Part shown: in pieces, positions 30,367 to 40,567 of the stretch | Numbering within the stretch: position 1 is the stretch's first letter | How the letters are laid out: each line of letters opens with the position of its first letter | Source of the DNA: Narthecium ossifragum | Taxonomy: Eukaryota > Streptophyta > Magnoliopsida > Dioscoreales > Nartheciaceae | DNA: 64,000 nt | Direction: 5' to 3' | Assembly (NCBI GenBank): GCA_963920575.1 | Contig: OY986973.1 | Coordinates: 12,541,397 to 12,605,396, forward strand | Translations under genes and position numbers: made by a program | The notes under the pieces: generated by a model | Seen by the model: the letters and a program-made list of their open reading frames with translations, nothing else | What the model was told of the DNA's origin: nothing | The model's database searches: none

Positions 30367-32301
30367 TGATACGACTCGACCAACTGGACCCGAACCCAGA
30401 AGAGGAACCAAACAGTTGAGCTTGGGGCTCTCTCTGCTTTGCTCCAAAGGGATCATCACGGCTCTAGCTTCAACATCAATCCTCACGGTCAGAGTCGACA
30501 AAGTCGTTCTGAAACTTCGAGTGGTGGATGGATGCTGGGCGATGCTCTTGGATCTGATACGTTGGAAGATGGCAACCGAATAAGGAGGATAGCTCCTTGG
30601 ATCTCTCAGATCAGTTGGGGGATGCCTGATCAACTGAAGATGCGTAGGGAACATCTGGATCTGATCTGGTGGAAGTTTGAAATCAAGCTTGATCAAGTCG
30701 GATTGGCTAAGCTTGATTGGACTTGGTGGGCTTGGATCAGATCTGACTTGGTCGAATTTGACTGAATCCAATTGAGCCTGACTTAGCTTGAACTTGACTG
30801 GATCTGGGCTTGATCGGATTTGGTTGGTGTAGCCAATTTTGGTTGAGCCTGGATGGAATCTGTCCAAGTCTTGTAGGCTGGAATCTGACTCGATCAAGTG
30901 TGGAAGATTGAGTCGGAGTCTAATCAGGTTCAAATGGTGGTGATTTGATCTGACCTGATCTGATAGTTGAGATCTGTCCATTGCTTGATGAGGCTTGGGA
31001 ATGGGAACAGATCTGGTAGCTGAAAGAGGCCGGAACTCAATCGCCGGTGAGGGATGCTCTTCGGAGTGGGGAAAGATGGAGTTGGGGGCCTGTGGGTTTG
31101 TACATGGAATGGCTATGGGTGGAGAGGTTTGGTGGCTGTGAGGAGCTTCAAGAACGCTGGTGGGTTTTGAGCTTCCGCCAGGGTCAATGAGGAAGAAGGC
31201 ATGGTGGGGAACGGTTGTGATGGGTTTGGGATAGGAGTGCGGAGGACCTTGGGGAAGGTTACATGGTGCGGGGAGGGCTTGAACTAAGGTGAGGTCGGTG
31301 GCTGCAGCTTCGTGGATGGTGGGTAGATCGCCGGAGATGACAATCGACAATGGGGATGGTAAAGGAAGGGTTGTGGTATTACATGGATAAAGAGGGTGGC
31401 CTTGGTTGGTGACGGGAGCTGTCGAAGAGAAATAGGGAGACTTGCTGGTGGTGGGAAGGTAGGGTTTGGATGAAGGGAAGGAGGAAGGAGATGATGGCAG
31501 GATGTTAACTGGGCTGGGATGTGGTGTGGTTGGGAAAGGGGGCAGCGGTTGTTGTTCATGGGTTGGGTCATGGGGCAGCTCGTGGGTAGGCGGAGTATGA
31601 GGAGTCCTAATCCAAGTAGAGCTGGGTTTAGGTTCTACAATCCAAGTTGCAGCTAGAATGGGATTTTGATTGGAAATCTGAACTCCCATAGGTCTTGAAT
31701 GATTTGGAGGAGAATATCGTTGGATCATTGCTTCCCATTGTTCTTCTGAAGGGTAAGGTAGAGGGATCCAACATTGCACGGCTTCCTTCCATTGTTCAAC
31801 TGTAGGGTAAGCCGTACTCCAAGTTTGACTAGGATTTTTAGTTGGAGTAGGATTTGTAATCCTAGTTCCAGTAGGATTTTGAGTCCAAGTTGTACTCTGA
31901 GTTACACTCAGATTCCTAGTTGGAGTAGGATTTGTAATCCTAGTTCCAATAGGATTTGGAGTCCAAGTTGTACTCAAATACCCGTTGGTGTTTCCAGGTT
32001 TGGGTTGGTTGTAGGGTGGAGGTAATGGCTGATAAAGAGGTGCTGGTTTGTAGGGAGGGATAGGGGGCTCATGGTTTGGATAATGCGTCGGTTCATAGGC
32101 TGGTGGGGTGTGAGGTGGGTAATAATAGGGTTGGGGAAGAATTGTGTTGTAGGGGACATATGGAGGGGGGGGGGTAGGCTGCTGGTATGGATGGGAGTGA
32201 TAGGTTGGATATAGAGGCTGATGTGGTGGTGGGGCCAGGTATAGGCGGGGGTTGAACCAGTTGGGTAGTAGACTGGTTAGGAGTAATTGGACCTGATCCA
32301 A
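30322..32301 (-). CDS. C-family proline-rich ORF, longest copy (659 codons)
   Basis: This is the longest open frame in the window. The N-terminal third is a proline-rich linker (PPPHQPLYPTYHSH, YQQPTPPPPYVPYN, YYYPPHTPPAYEP) that also appears in H gag at 45478-45640. Next come two 26-residue NPTxTRITNPTPT repeats, a WKEAVQCWIPLPYPSEEQW segment with a second EQW, VQISNQNPILAATW, Pro/Ser linkers, ISGDLPTIHEAAATDL, and a C-terminal part with QLIRHPPTD and RSYPPYSVAIF shared with the A-family ORF. The last about 20 residues come from the A3 LTR and B flank, so the natural stop is lost. Capsid and zinc-knuckle domains are absent. Function is unknown; I infer a reduced gag. Confidence 0.6.
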   Translation of the reverse strand: MDQVQLLLTSLLPNWFNPRLYLAPPPHQPLYPTYHSHPYQQPTPPPPYVPYNTILPQPYYYPPHTPPAYEPTHYPNHEPPIPPYKPAPLYQPLPPPYNQPKPGNTNGYLSTTWTPNPIGTRITNPTPTRNLSVTQSTTWTQNPTGTRITNPTPTKNPSQTWSTAYPTVEQWKEAVQCWIPLPYPSEEQWEAMIQRYSPPNHSRPMGVQISNQNPILAATWIVEPKPSSTWIRTPHTPPTHELPHDPTHEQQPLPPFPTTPHPSPVNILPSSPSSFPSSKPYLPTTSKSPYFSSTAPVTNQGHPLYPCNTTTLPLPSPLSIVISGDLPTIHEAAATDLTLVQALPAPCNLPQGPPHSYPKPITTVPHHAFFLIDPGGSSKPTSVLEAPHSHQTSPPIAIPCTNPQAPNSIFPHSEEHPSPAIEFRPLSATRSVPIPKPHQAMDRSQLSDQVRSNHHHLNLIRLRLNLPHLIESDSSLQDLDRFHPGSTKIGYTNQIRSSPDPVKFKLSQAQLDSVKFDQVRSDPSPPSPIKLSQSDLIKLDFKLPPDQIQMFPTHLQLIRHPPTDLRDPRSYPPYSVAIFQRIRSKSIAQHPSTTRSFRTTLSTLTVRIDVEARAVMIPLEQSRESPKLNCLVPLLGSGPVGRVVSSDKGRLENRKKKLH

Positions 32302-33552
32302 CTAATGCATAGTTGGGAATAGGGACGGCTCCATGGGGAGTTCTAGGGCAAGTAGGGTTAGGGTTAGGGTTCTGTAGGGATGATGATGGAGGTAAGGGAT
32401 GATGATGTGGAAGTGGTATCGTAGTTGGCGGTCTAGGATAGACTGGTAGGGCACAGGTCGGGTGAGTAGGAAGTGGGAAAGGAGAAGTTGGTTCTGATCC
32501 CACCAAGACATAGGGCGAAATAGGGGCTGGTACTCCAGCCATCAGAGTAGCTTCTAGAAGGCTTTGGGCGGCACAGTCCGCGGAACGGAGCTCTGATACC
32601 AAGTTGATACGATGCACCTTCTCAAGGGCTTTCGTACCGGTCTCTTGCTGGGCCTCAACTCCTCCTTAGCCAAATCTATGGCTAGGTCGAGAGATACATT
32701 TAGGGTTTTAGGAGAAGAACCCTAGGTATTCGACGAGGAAGGCGAAGATTAGAGGAGGAGACGGATGAGAAGAGGGATACCTTGCAGCTCCTCTAGGGTT
32801 GGCTGACTTCTCTTAGAGATCCGAGCCTTGGAGAACGTGGTGGAGGGAAGCACGGCAGCCAAGGGGACGCCGGGGACTTGGGGTTGGACGGCGGAGGTGG
32901 CTGGTAGCGGTGGTGATGATAGTAGCCGGCTGGTGGAGAAGAATCCGGCTATAGAGAGAGATGAAGGTGGCTGGGGAATTTGTGGAAGATTAAGTTACAG
33001 CTACTCCTAAATTATCCTACTAATAACTCTATTTTATTCCTCATAATTCGTCATGCATAAAAACCCTAATACAAGCTATAGAGGTCCTTTTATAGAGGCC
33101 TCAAGAGAGTTCTACTCCAACCTGGATACCTTCTTGCTTGAACAGCAAGTAAACAGACTCTTACTAATTCAACTCAAACTGACTCTTAATAACCAGGAAT
33201 GAACTAGGTAAGCAAGTGACTTGACTCAACCAAAATTAGGACTCAATAGAAACTAGCTAAGCACAAACTGAACTCAAACTAGGAAATCAACTAGGAAAGC
33301 AATTAAGACTCAACTAAGGAAATAACCAAAGTAAGGCGGGCTTGGCTAAGCCACCTCATGGGTCATGGGTCTATCATGGGTCCACCCATGCTTGAGCTTG
33401 GTCTTGGAACTAGTTCAGCTCTGATTTGGCCCTAAGGCTAGCTTGGCTCAACCTGCTCCAAAGGACCTGGTTGCAGCCAGCTTCTTGGTATTGGCCTGCC
33501 CAAGCAAGGACGTGGGTCCCTTCTTGGATTGGCTCAGTTCGACCTTGTATCA
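30411..33552 (-). mobile_element. Element C2, 3'-truncated
   Basis: It consists of an internal region (30411-32604), a PBS (32590-32601) and a 5' LTR (32605-33552, 948 bp) in minus orientation, inside the 5' LTR of A3. Its 3' LTR and PPT are gone. The left edge is fused directly to the first 47 bases of the A3 LTR, with AAC shared by both partners. Confidence 0.88.
32590..32601 (-). promoter_or_regulatory. Primer binding site of C2
   Basis: Minus-strand TGGTATCAGAGC, perfect, three bases from the LTR end at 32605. The ORF-start ATG (MAGVP) follows at 32542. Confidence 0.9.
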
Positions 33553-34126
33553 CCTTAACCCCGATCACGCCCCTAAACCCCTCTATAATCCTCCCCAACC
33601 TCCTATTCCCTTATCCGACCATCTTCCCGACGTCCCAAGCCCTGCCGAGCTCCATCCGCCACTAAACCCATCGCCGGCCACACCTGATTCCATCGATCTA
33701 GACCTTCCCCGGCCAATTCACTCCGGTGGATATCTTCCCCATCAACCCACGAACCTTCCTGCCAAGGTCCCGACCGCCGCCGACGTCCCTACGCCGGCGA
33801 TCTACTCCGGCGAACGTCAGCCCTCAGATCCAGTCCGGTTTAGCCAGCTTGAATCAGACTCAGGCAACCTGATTCAGCTCAGCCACTTAATTCGGATCCA
33901 GCCCAATCCAACCCGGTTAGCCTGATCCCGATCAACTCAGACTTGACTCAGTCAAGTCTTATCATATCAGGCTCAGCCAGATTTGAACCAGCTCAAGCCA
34001 GATCCGATCCAGCTAACCATATTCAGCCAATTGGACTCAAATCAAGTCCGATCAGGCAAATTTTGATCGTTTGAAGCAGTAGAGACTCGATAGGAGAGGA
34101 TTACGAGTAGACTGCTCGTATCAACT

Positions 34127-34138
34127 TGGTACCAGAGC
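34127..34138 (+). promoter_or_regulatory. Primer binding site of A3
   Basis: TGGTACCAGAGC, one mismatch to the tRNA-iMet complement, three bases after the LTR end at 34123. Confidence 0.88.
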
Positions 34139-34210
34139 TCCGTTCCACCGACTGTGCGGTTCAGAACCTTCTGGAACTTCACCACCATGTACGGAGTACC
34201 CTAGGAGAGT

Positions 34211-34915
34211 TTGGTTGAGCAATTCAAGATTCTGCAGCCCGAGTTGAACCTCTATTCAACTCTGATGGAACGCCAAAGCAGAAACATGGAACGCACCAGT
34301 AGGGAGTTGGAGCAGATGTCCTGTAGGTGGTCAATGATAGTTCAGACTTCGAGACAGACTCCTGCCCCGGCTGCGATCCAGATTGCGAAGCCTAATCCCA
34401 AGCCAACTCGGATTAGGAATCCTCCTACTACAACTTCGAGAGCAACTCCGAGTTTAACTCTGCCAGACCCGGGTGAGCACCTTCTACAACCTTCCCATGA
34501 TTTTTTCTGGAATTTTGCCTATTTTCCAGATTTTTCCAGGATTTTCTCTCTCCTCCTAGATTGGCTCGAGCTGCGCCTCCTTGGAATCGTCTCGTCCCTG
34601 GCTCAACCGCGGCTCGCCATCGGCTCATCACCCACACCTGCGCCCGGCTCACCCCGAGCCGCCACCCCATCGCCACTCTCTGACGCCGTCCTCTTCACCT
34701 ACTCACCTGGGAAGCATCGGCGTCCTTCCTGGAAGGCACCGTGGCCGACCACGACCACGGAGGAAGCTTGGATCGCCGGGGTTCAACTCCGGCGAACTCC
34801 CCTGTTCCGGCCTCCTCTAATCCACCATATTCCGAGGTTGATCCCAAGATCAGACCTCACGATAATGGTCCCAAGACCTTCCCGTACCTGTTCCGACCTC
34901 CTCCAATCCAATTAA
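34211..34915 (+). CDS. A-family ORF, N-terminal and middle part (A3 copy, 234 codons)
   Basis: This is the longest open copy of the A N-terminal region. It covers a helix-prone start (FKILQPELNLYSTL), MERTSRELEQMSCRWS, the linker VQTSRQTPAPAAIQI and PKPTRIRNPP, then Pro/Arg/Ser-rich text to a stop at 34915. The conserved ATG (MYGVP context, 34188) is in another frame because of a TAG at about 34202. VQxSxQxPxxAAxxI...PxPxxTxIRxPxT is shared with the C ORF. The downstream half of the ORF (34989-35900) is broken by stops. Unknown function, probably gag-derived. Confidence 0.5.
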   Translation: MVEQFKILQPELNLYSTLMERQSRNMERTSRELEQMSCRWSMIVQTSRQTPAPAAIQIAKPNPKPTRIRNPPTTTSRATPSLTLPDPGEHLLQPSHDFFWNFAYFPDFSRIFSLLLDWLELRLLGIVSSLAQPRLAIGSSPTPAPGSPRAATPSPLSDAVLFTYSPGKHRRPSWKAPWPTTTTEEAWIAGVQLRRTPLFRPPLIHHIPRLIPRSDLTIMVPRPSRTCSDLLQSN

Positions 34916-34988
34916 AGCACCGTCGCGGCCTAGATCATCTACGATCTCCGGCGACAACATCCACCGCGCCGCCACCTTCAGATCTGGC

Positions 34989-35901
34989 ATGTACGAGGCC
35001 CCATTCGACGATCAGATCGTACGGATGGAACCCCCACGTCCCCACGAAACCTCCTGTGTCGTTGCCACTCTCCAACGAGCTCGTTTCTCCGTAAATCCTG
35101 CTCCGGCAGCTTCTCAGTCGTCCGATCAAGACTGCAACTTGATCCAGCCGTTTGATCAGCGTGATCTTCGATCCAGTGCTTCTGATCTTCGATCTGAACC
35201 TGATCAAAGAGCCCCAAGCAATCATGACCATCCAGATCATGTTCGAGTGATCACGATGCATCCTCAGCCATTTGATCAAACATCCGAAGGTTGATATGAG
35301 TCATCAAAGGAGCTACCCTCCTTATTCATATGCCATCTTCAATCTGATCCGATCTGACTATGATGGTACCACCGGTTTGACTCAACTGACTCATATCCAG
35401 ATTGACACCGGTAGAGCCAACCATGTCAGACAGGTTTGGACCAGAGTATGACTTAGCACAGCTGAAGATTCAACTTGGTTCAACCAACTTCAAGCCCAGA
35501 CTAGTACGGCAGAAGCGTGGTCCAGCCATCTTCACTTCAGATTGGACCAAAGCCAGCTTGACCCAGATTCAAACCAAGTCCCTGCACAGTTGATCAGACC
35601 ATGGAGATCAGATCCCATCCTATGGTCATGGGCCACACTACTTATGGGACATGATGAGGATGATCCAGGAGAGCCATTTGAAAATCTTATTCTTGGAGCT
35701 TCCTAAGCCGTCAGATTCGACTTCCAGATGCTCCTTCAGCACTGCCCCTGCTATCCCTGGACCCGTCATGGGATCGACCTGGCTTCTCGCCACCGAGTCC
35801 AGAGCTACAGAAGCAAGTTGATTCGGTCCAACCACATAGAGCCATACTAACTGACTTGACTCTGGCATTGAGGACAAAGCCAATTCTGAAGGAAGGGGGG
35901 A
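34989..35901 (+). pseudogene. A3 copy of the A-family ORF, C-terminal part (broken)
   Basis: The conserved landmarks (DQDCNLIQPFDQ, SDYDGTTGLTQL, EAWSSHLHFRLDQSQ, DPILWSWATLLMGHDEDD) are all here. The frame is interrupted by a stop near 35450 (WTRV*LSTAE) and frameshifts near 35680-35705. It ends at the polypurine tract (about 35888-35901). Confidence 0.6.
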
Positions 35902-38900
35902 TGATACGTGTGAGGACCTGTCCCTCTACTCCTGAATCAACCGGCTGGGTCGGACCTGTGGCTCGTTTCTTTGTTTCGCGTCGAGCGCGCGATCCGGTGG
36001 ATCGTATTGTTTCTTGGACCACAAGGGCAATTTGGTAAATTGTGCCTTGTCGGTTTGTTTCACACCCGCGTGTGCACACAGCCTCTGATTGATATTTGTG
36101 TTTGATTAGATCCGTTAGGGGTTTTTTTTTTACCTGTTCGGATCAATCCAATTGTGTTGGATCGATTGATCCTTGTCTTGGATCGATCCAGCAGGGTGTT
36201 GGATTGATCCAGACACTGTAGCATGTCGGTGTCTTCCTTTGCGAGGACGGCCGCCATTGGCCGTCGCTCTCCCCTGTCAGAAGGGGAGGACTTTCCGTCC
36301 CCTCCTTCCCCTTTTCCCCTCCTTTCCCGGCTTTCCCCTTCCCCTTTCTTCCTCTTCTCCTCCTCCTTCTCCTTTCTTCTTCCTTCTTCTTTCTTCTCCT
36401 GCGGCTCTGTTTTCTTCCTCTGTTTTTCCCGGCAGCTTCTTCTTCTTCTTCGTTCTCCCTCCTCCGGCCACCGTTTTGGGTGTTCCAAGGCTCGTTGGAA
36501 CCGTGGCGGCGTGAGGAAGATCCCTGGTGTGCTTTGGAGCTGCGTTGGTGACCAGTTCGCGGGGAACCAGCCGAGGAGTGCGTTTCCGGTAGGTTTCTAC
36601 CTACTTGAGTTAGATTAGGGGTGTTCTCTTGATCTAGCCGTTGGATCTTGTTGATCTTTGTATTGTTGGCTTCCTCTTGCCTAGTAGAATTTCTGATATA
36701 AGTTTCATGATCTTTGGTTGAGATTTTAGTAGGATTTATGCATGATTAATCTTAGATTATCCGGTTTCTGCTGTTCTTGAAGAACAGTCAGCTTGCGGCG
36801 AGTTTTCCGGCCGGTACGTACATGATATTGACTTATGATGAACATAAGAGTTGTAGATCTCTGAGTTATCTTTCCATTCCAGCTTATTTCGTATTTTTTC
36901 CGATTTGTCTACGAATTTTGGTGATTTGTCTCGTGACCGACGAGGCTGATCTGAAGCTGGTTTGTAGCTGTTCGGATCGATCCAAATGGTTCAGATCGAT
37001 CCAAATGGTTCGGATCGATCCAATATTTTTTGGATCGATCCAAACATCTCCGGATCGATCCCAAGGCTGGCTGGTGGTGTTTTATGGTCTATTTTTAGTG
37101 GTTTTGATTAATGTTTTCCCGTTAATCCAACCGTTGGATGATTATGGATTTTGGATATGTTGGTCCCGGCATGTTGATCTACTGATGGCTAAGTTGGATC
37201 TTGAATCCGACGTCGTTTGGACGTCGGATCGACGGGATCAATTAGCCTCTAAGTAGAGGTTTTGGTGTTTTGAATATAATATTATATTTTGGATTATAAT
37301 ATTATATGTTTACTGTTCATCATCGTTTTCGGGGTTGCTTCCCGTTGCCGAAGTCCGCGGTTGATGGTCGCGGTACCGTCGTAATGCCGGGATCCGCTGC
37401 GGATCGGCTGACAGCGGTTGGTAGTACCGCTGCAGCGATCCGGTTGACTTATGTGATGCCTTATCATACTGTTGCATGCCTATCTCCTGTTTGTGTATGT
37501 TCATAGCATGTATTGTTGATTTGTGCATTAGTTGCATGGTTAGGGCGTGGGTGATCTGTGGGTCGCCGTCCCGAGGCTGGAAGCTCGGACTTAGCTCTAG
37601 GACCGGGGTTAGGTAGTTTGGACCCGGTTCGTATTGTGGTGTCCAGTCGATTCGATGATAGGCTTAGATGACTGGTATACTTGTTGCTTGATGATTGTAA
37701 AGGTCGTGTTGGCCTCGAGTCGGATGCTGAGGTGTAGCCGGTGTTCCACTGTGTTGACTCTTGAGTGGAGGAGAGGCCCCCTCAGCGGTGCCTTTTCCCG
37801 CCTGCAGTGTCGGCTCCCTGCATGTGAGTCAGCAGTGTTTGTTGAGCTTACTGAGTGTTGTTCCTGGGCCTCAGGGACACGCGGTGGGGTTATGGGACCC
37901 CTGTATACACCCAGGTCCTACTTGAGGGCGATACTGTTGCGTTTCCCTCTTCCTTCTGTGTGTCGTAGTGTAGAACCCTACTGAGCTTAGTGCTTACACC
38001 TACCCGGGCTGCGTTTTGCAGGTGCAGGCGTCAGTTCTTCTTTTGTGGCCCCTACCGGGCAGTTGGTCGGTGGTACGGCGGTGCCTGGTGGACTTTGAGA
38101 GGTGGCGATATTTACTGCTTTTATACCTTTTGTTAGTTAGTCTCCTACGGGAGTAATGTTGTATTTGGATCTTCCCCTCTCCGAGGATATGTATATTAAA
38201 CACTTTTTGAGTTTGAAATCTGTGGTTCGAGGTTCTGCTAATTAATTATTGTTTTAAATTGGGGGTGTTTTTGGTGAACTGTTAGGGAGACCAATAGGTT
38301 AGAGGGAACCCTCGCCTTTATGTTTCCGCGGTTTGTTAGGTTTCGGTTCGTGTCGCCCGGCCCGGTTGGGCTTTCGCGGGTCGGGGCGCGGCAATACGAG
38401 TCGATCCGACTCGACCAACTGGACCCGAACCCAGAAGAGGAACCAAACTGGTTCAGCCTCTTTCCTAGTTTGACTTGGACTTCCCTAGTTCAAACTAGAG
38501 TATTTAATTAGGATTTATTATTATTCTTTTATCGAGTCCTAGTTAATATTTGATTGTTAGGAATTAATTAAGAGTCCATTTGAGTTAGGAAGTTGAGTTT
38601 AGTTTGAAAACCTTATTACTTGCTAATTAAGCAAGGGGGTTTTCTAGTTGGATTAGGATTCTGTCAAGGTCTCTATAAAAGGATGTCAGTAGTTTGTATG
38701 ATGAATGATGAATGATGAAGAGAATTATTAAGAATAGTTGATAGAATATCATAGGAGTAGAATATCATAGGATTAGAGGTAATGTGGATTCCACCAGATA
38801 TCCACCGTCTTCCCCGTCGATCATCTTCTCCGCAGCCGGCACCGCCTCCATCGGTATTTCTCCATCCTCGGCACTTTCGCTCTCCGCCACATCAGCACTC

Positions 38901-39718
38901 TCTCTCCCCGTCACCTGCCATCTCACCATCATCTTCTCTGCTTCTCTCCGTGCCCAAACCCTAAGCTACCACCGACCATCATCGTTCTCTCCTCTCCGGC
39001 CAGCCCCGTCTCCATCCTCTTCCCCAAGCCCTCACGACTCCTGCCAACCCCTTCACCGCCCCGTTCGTCTTCCCTGGTGCCTTCCCCATCGTTCCCCACT
39101 TCACAGCCGCTGCCAGCTATCCCTGCCCTTAACTCCGATCTCGCCCCTAAACCCCTCTATAATCCTCCCCAACCTCTTATTCTCTTCTCCGTCCATCTTC
39201 CCGACGTTCCAAGCCCCGCCAAGCTCCTCGCTGTCGTCCCCGACGTTGATCCGCCACTAAACCCATCGCCGGCCACACCCGATTCCATCGATCTAGACCT
39301 TCCACGGCCAATCCACTCCGGTGGATATCTTCCCCATCAACTCACGAACCTTCCTGCCAAGGTCCCGACCGCCGCCGACGTCCCTATGCCGGCGATCTAC
39401 TCCGGTGAATGTCAGCCCTCGGATCTAGTCCGGTTTAGTCAGTTTGAATCAGACTCGGCCAACCTGATTCAGCTCAACCACTTAATCCGGATCCAGCCCA
39501 ATCCAACCCGATCAGCCTGATCCCGATCAACTCAGACTTGACCCAATCAAGTATTATCATATCAGGCTCAGCCAGATCTGAACCAGCTCAAGCCAGATCC
39601 GATCCAGCTAATCAGATTCAACCAATTGGACTCAAATCAAGTCCGATCAGGCTAATTCTGATCGATTGAAGCAGTAGAGACCCGATACGAGAGGATTACG
39701 AGTAGACCGCTCGTATCA
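35902..39718 (+). mobile_element. A3 3' LTR, split by solo B
   Basis: Bases 35902-35908 plus 38399-39718 form one A LTR of 1327 bp. It follows the polypurine tract GAAGGAAGGGGGGA and ends GACCGCTCGTATCA. Confidence 0.92.
35909..38393 (+). mobile_element. Solo LTR, family B (2485 bp), TSD ATACG
   Basis: It starts TGTGAGGACCTGTCC and ends GGGTCGGGGCGCGGCA. It is flanked by ATACG at 35904-35908 and 38394-38398. It landed inside the first seven bases of the A3 3' LTR (TGATACG). It contains pyrimidine-rich DNA at about 36290-36450 and runs of GGATCGATCC dyads at 36130-36215 and 36970-37060. Frames inside, such as 36777-37256, are not conserved in the other B LTRs. Confidence 0.94.
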
Positions 39719-40346
39719 TCGAATCTCGGGATGAGATTTCTTTTAAGGGATTTAGGATGTGAGGACCTATCCCTCTACTCCTGGGTTGACTATCTGGGTT
39801 GGGCCCATGGCTCGTTTGCTTGTTTCGTGTCGAGCGCACGATCCGGTGGATCGCCTTGTTTCTTGGGCCACAAGGGCAATTTGGTAAATTACGCCTTGTC
39901 GGTTTTTATTCACACCCACGTGTGCGCACACACTGACCGTGTTTGTGATAAGGTTTGGTTAGAACGGTCAGGTGAACCCGGGATCGAAAGATCCGGGCTT
40001 GGGCTTGTGTTTTAGTCCAAGTCTAGCTTTCTGCACAAAATGATCGATCTTCTCTTGCTAAGAAGATCGATCTTCTCTTGCTAAGAAGATTGATCATTTG
40101 GTGCCAGAAAGTCTTTGCATCGTCATGAAGAAAAGATCGATCATTCATAAGTTGGTTCGTCCATCTAAAAAATGGACACAACCCCCTTCTCTTTTCCCCT
40201 TTTGAAATCCACCGTTCTTCAGCTTAGATCTGGCAAGATTTTGGAGGAGATTTAGAACGATCCTAGTCTCGGCAGCGTGAATTGAAGATGCTTTTGTTTA
40301 AATAGGGATGCTACCTACGTGTTCTTGTTTTCGTGAATTTTGAGCT
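39719..40346 (+). mobile_element. 3' end and first part of the 3' LTR of the outer B element
   Basis: 39719-39757 is the last internal piece of the B pol element (TCGAATCTCGGGATGAGATTTC...), matching the 3' end of the gag-only B element at 188-232. The LTR starts TGTGAGGACC at 39758 and is interrupted at 40346. The missing part continues at 56614-58220; together they make 2196 bp, a normal B LTR size. Confidence 0.82.
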
Positions 40347-40567
40347 TGATACGAGCGGTCTACTCGTAATCCTCTCGTATCGGGTCTCTACTACTCCAAT
40401 TGATCAGAATTGAGTCTGATCAGGCCGGATTGAGTCCAACTGGCTGATTTGGCTAGCCGAATCGGATATGGCTTGAGCTGGTTCAGATCTGGTTGAGTCT
40501 GATTGGATAGGACTTGACGAGGTCAAGTCTGAATTGATCTGGATCAGGTTGACCAGATTGAATTGGT
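40347..40567 (-). mobile_element. A LTR fragment, reversed
   Basis: This is the last about 220 bp of an A LTR in minus orientation (TGATACGAGCGGTCT at the left edge). It is fused at about 40565-40572 to the internal region of a C element. No TSD is seen: the left flank is GAGCT. Confidence 0.8.

Larger units (their letters stand above)
30367..39718 (+). mobile_element. Element A3, full-length A with nested C2 and solo B
   Basis: 5' LTR pieces are 30367-30413 and 33553-34123, the internal region is 34124-35901, and the 3' LTR is 35902-39718 with a solo B inside. Flanks are TCGGA (30362-30366) and TCGAA (39719-39723), a TSD with one mismatch. Joining the flanks gives the ACCTTAATCGAATCTCG-like 3' end of the B pol element. 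Much of the 5' LTR is missing because of a deletion at 30411-30413. Confidence 0.85.

Noticed and set aside
36060..36488. Lys/Glu/Arg-rich ORF on the minus strand
   Set aside because: It is the antisense of a pyrimidine tract in a solo LTR and is not conserved in other B LTRs.
36777..37256. 159-codon ORF in a solo B LTR
   Set aside because: No counterpart in the other B LTRs and no domain; a chance frame in LTR DNA.
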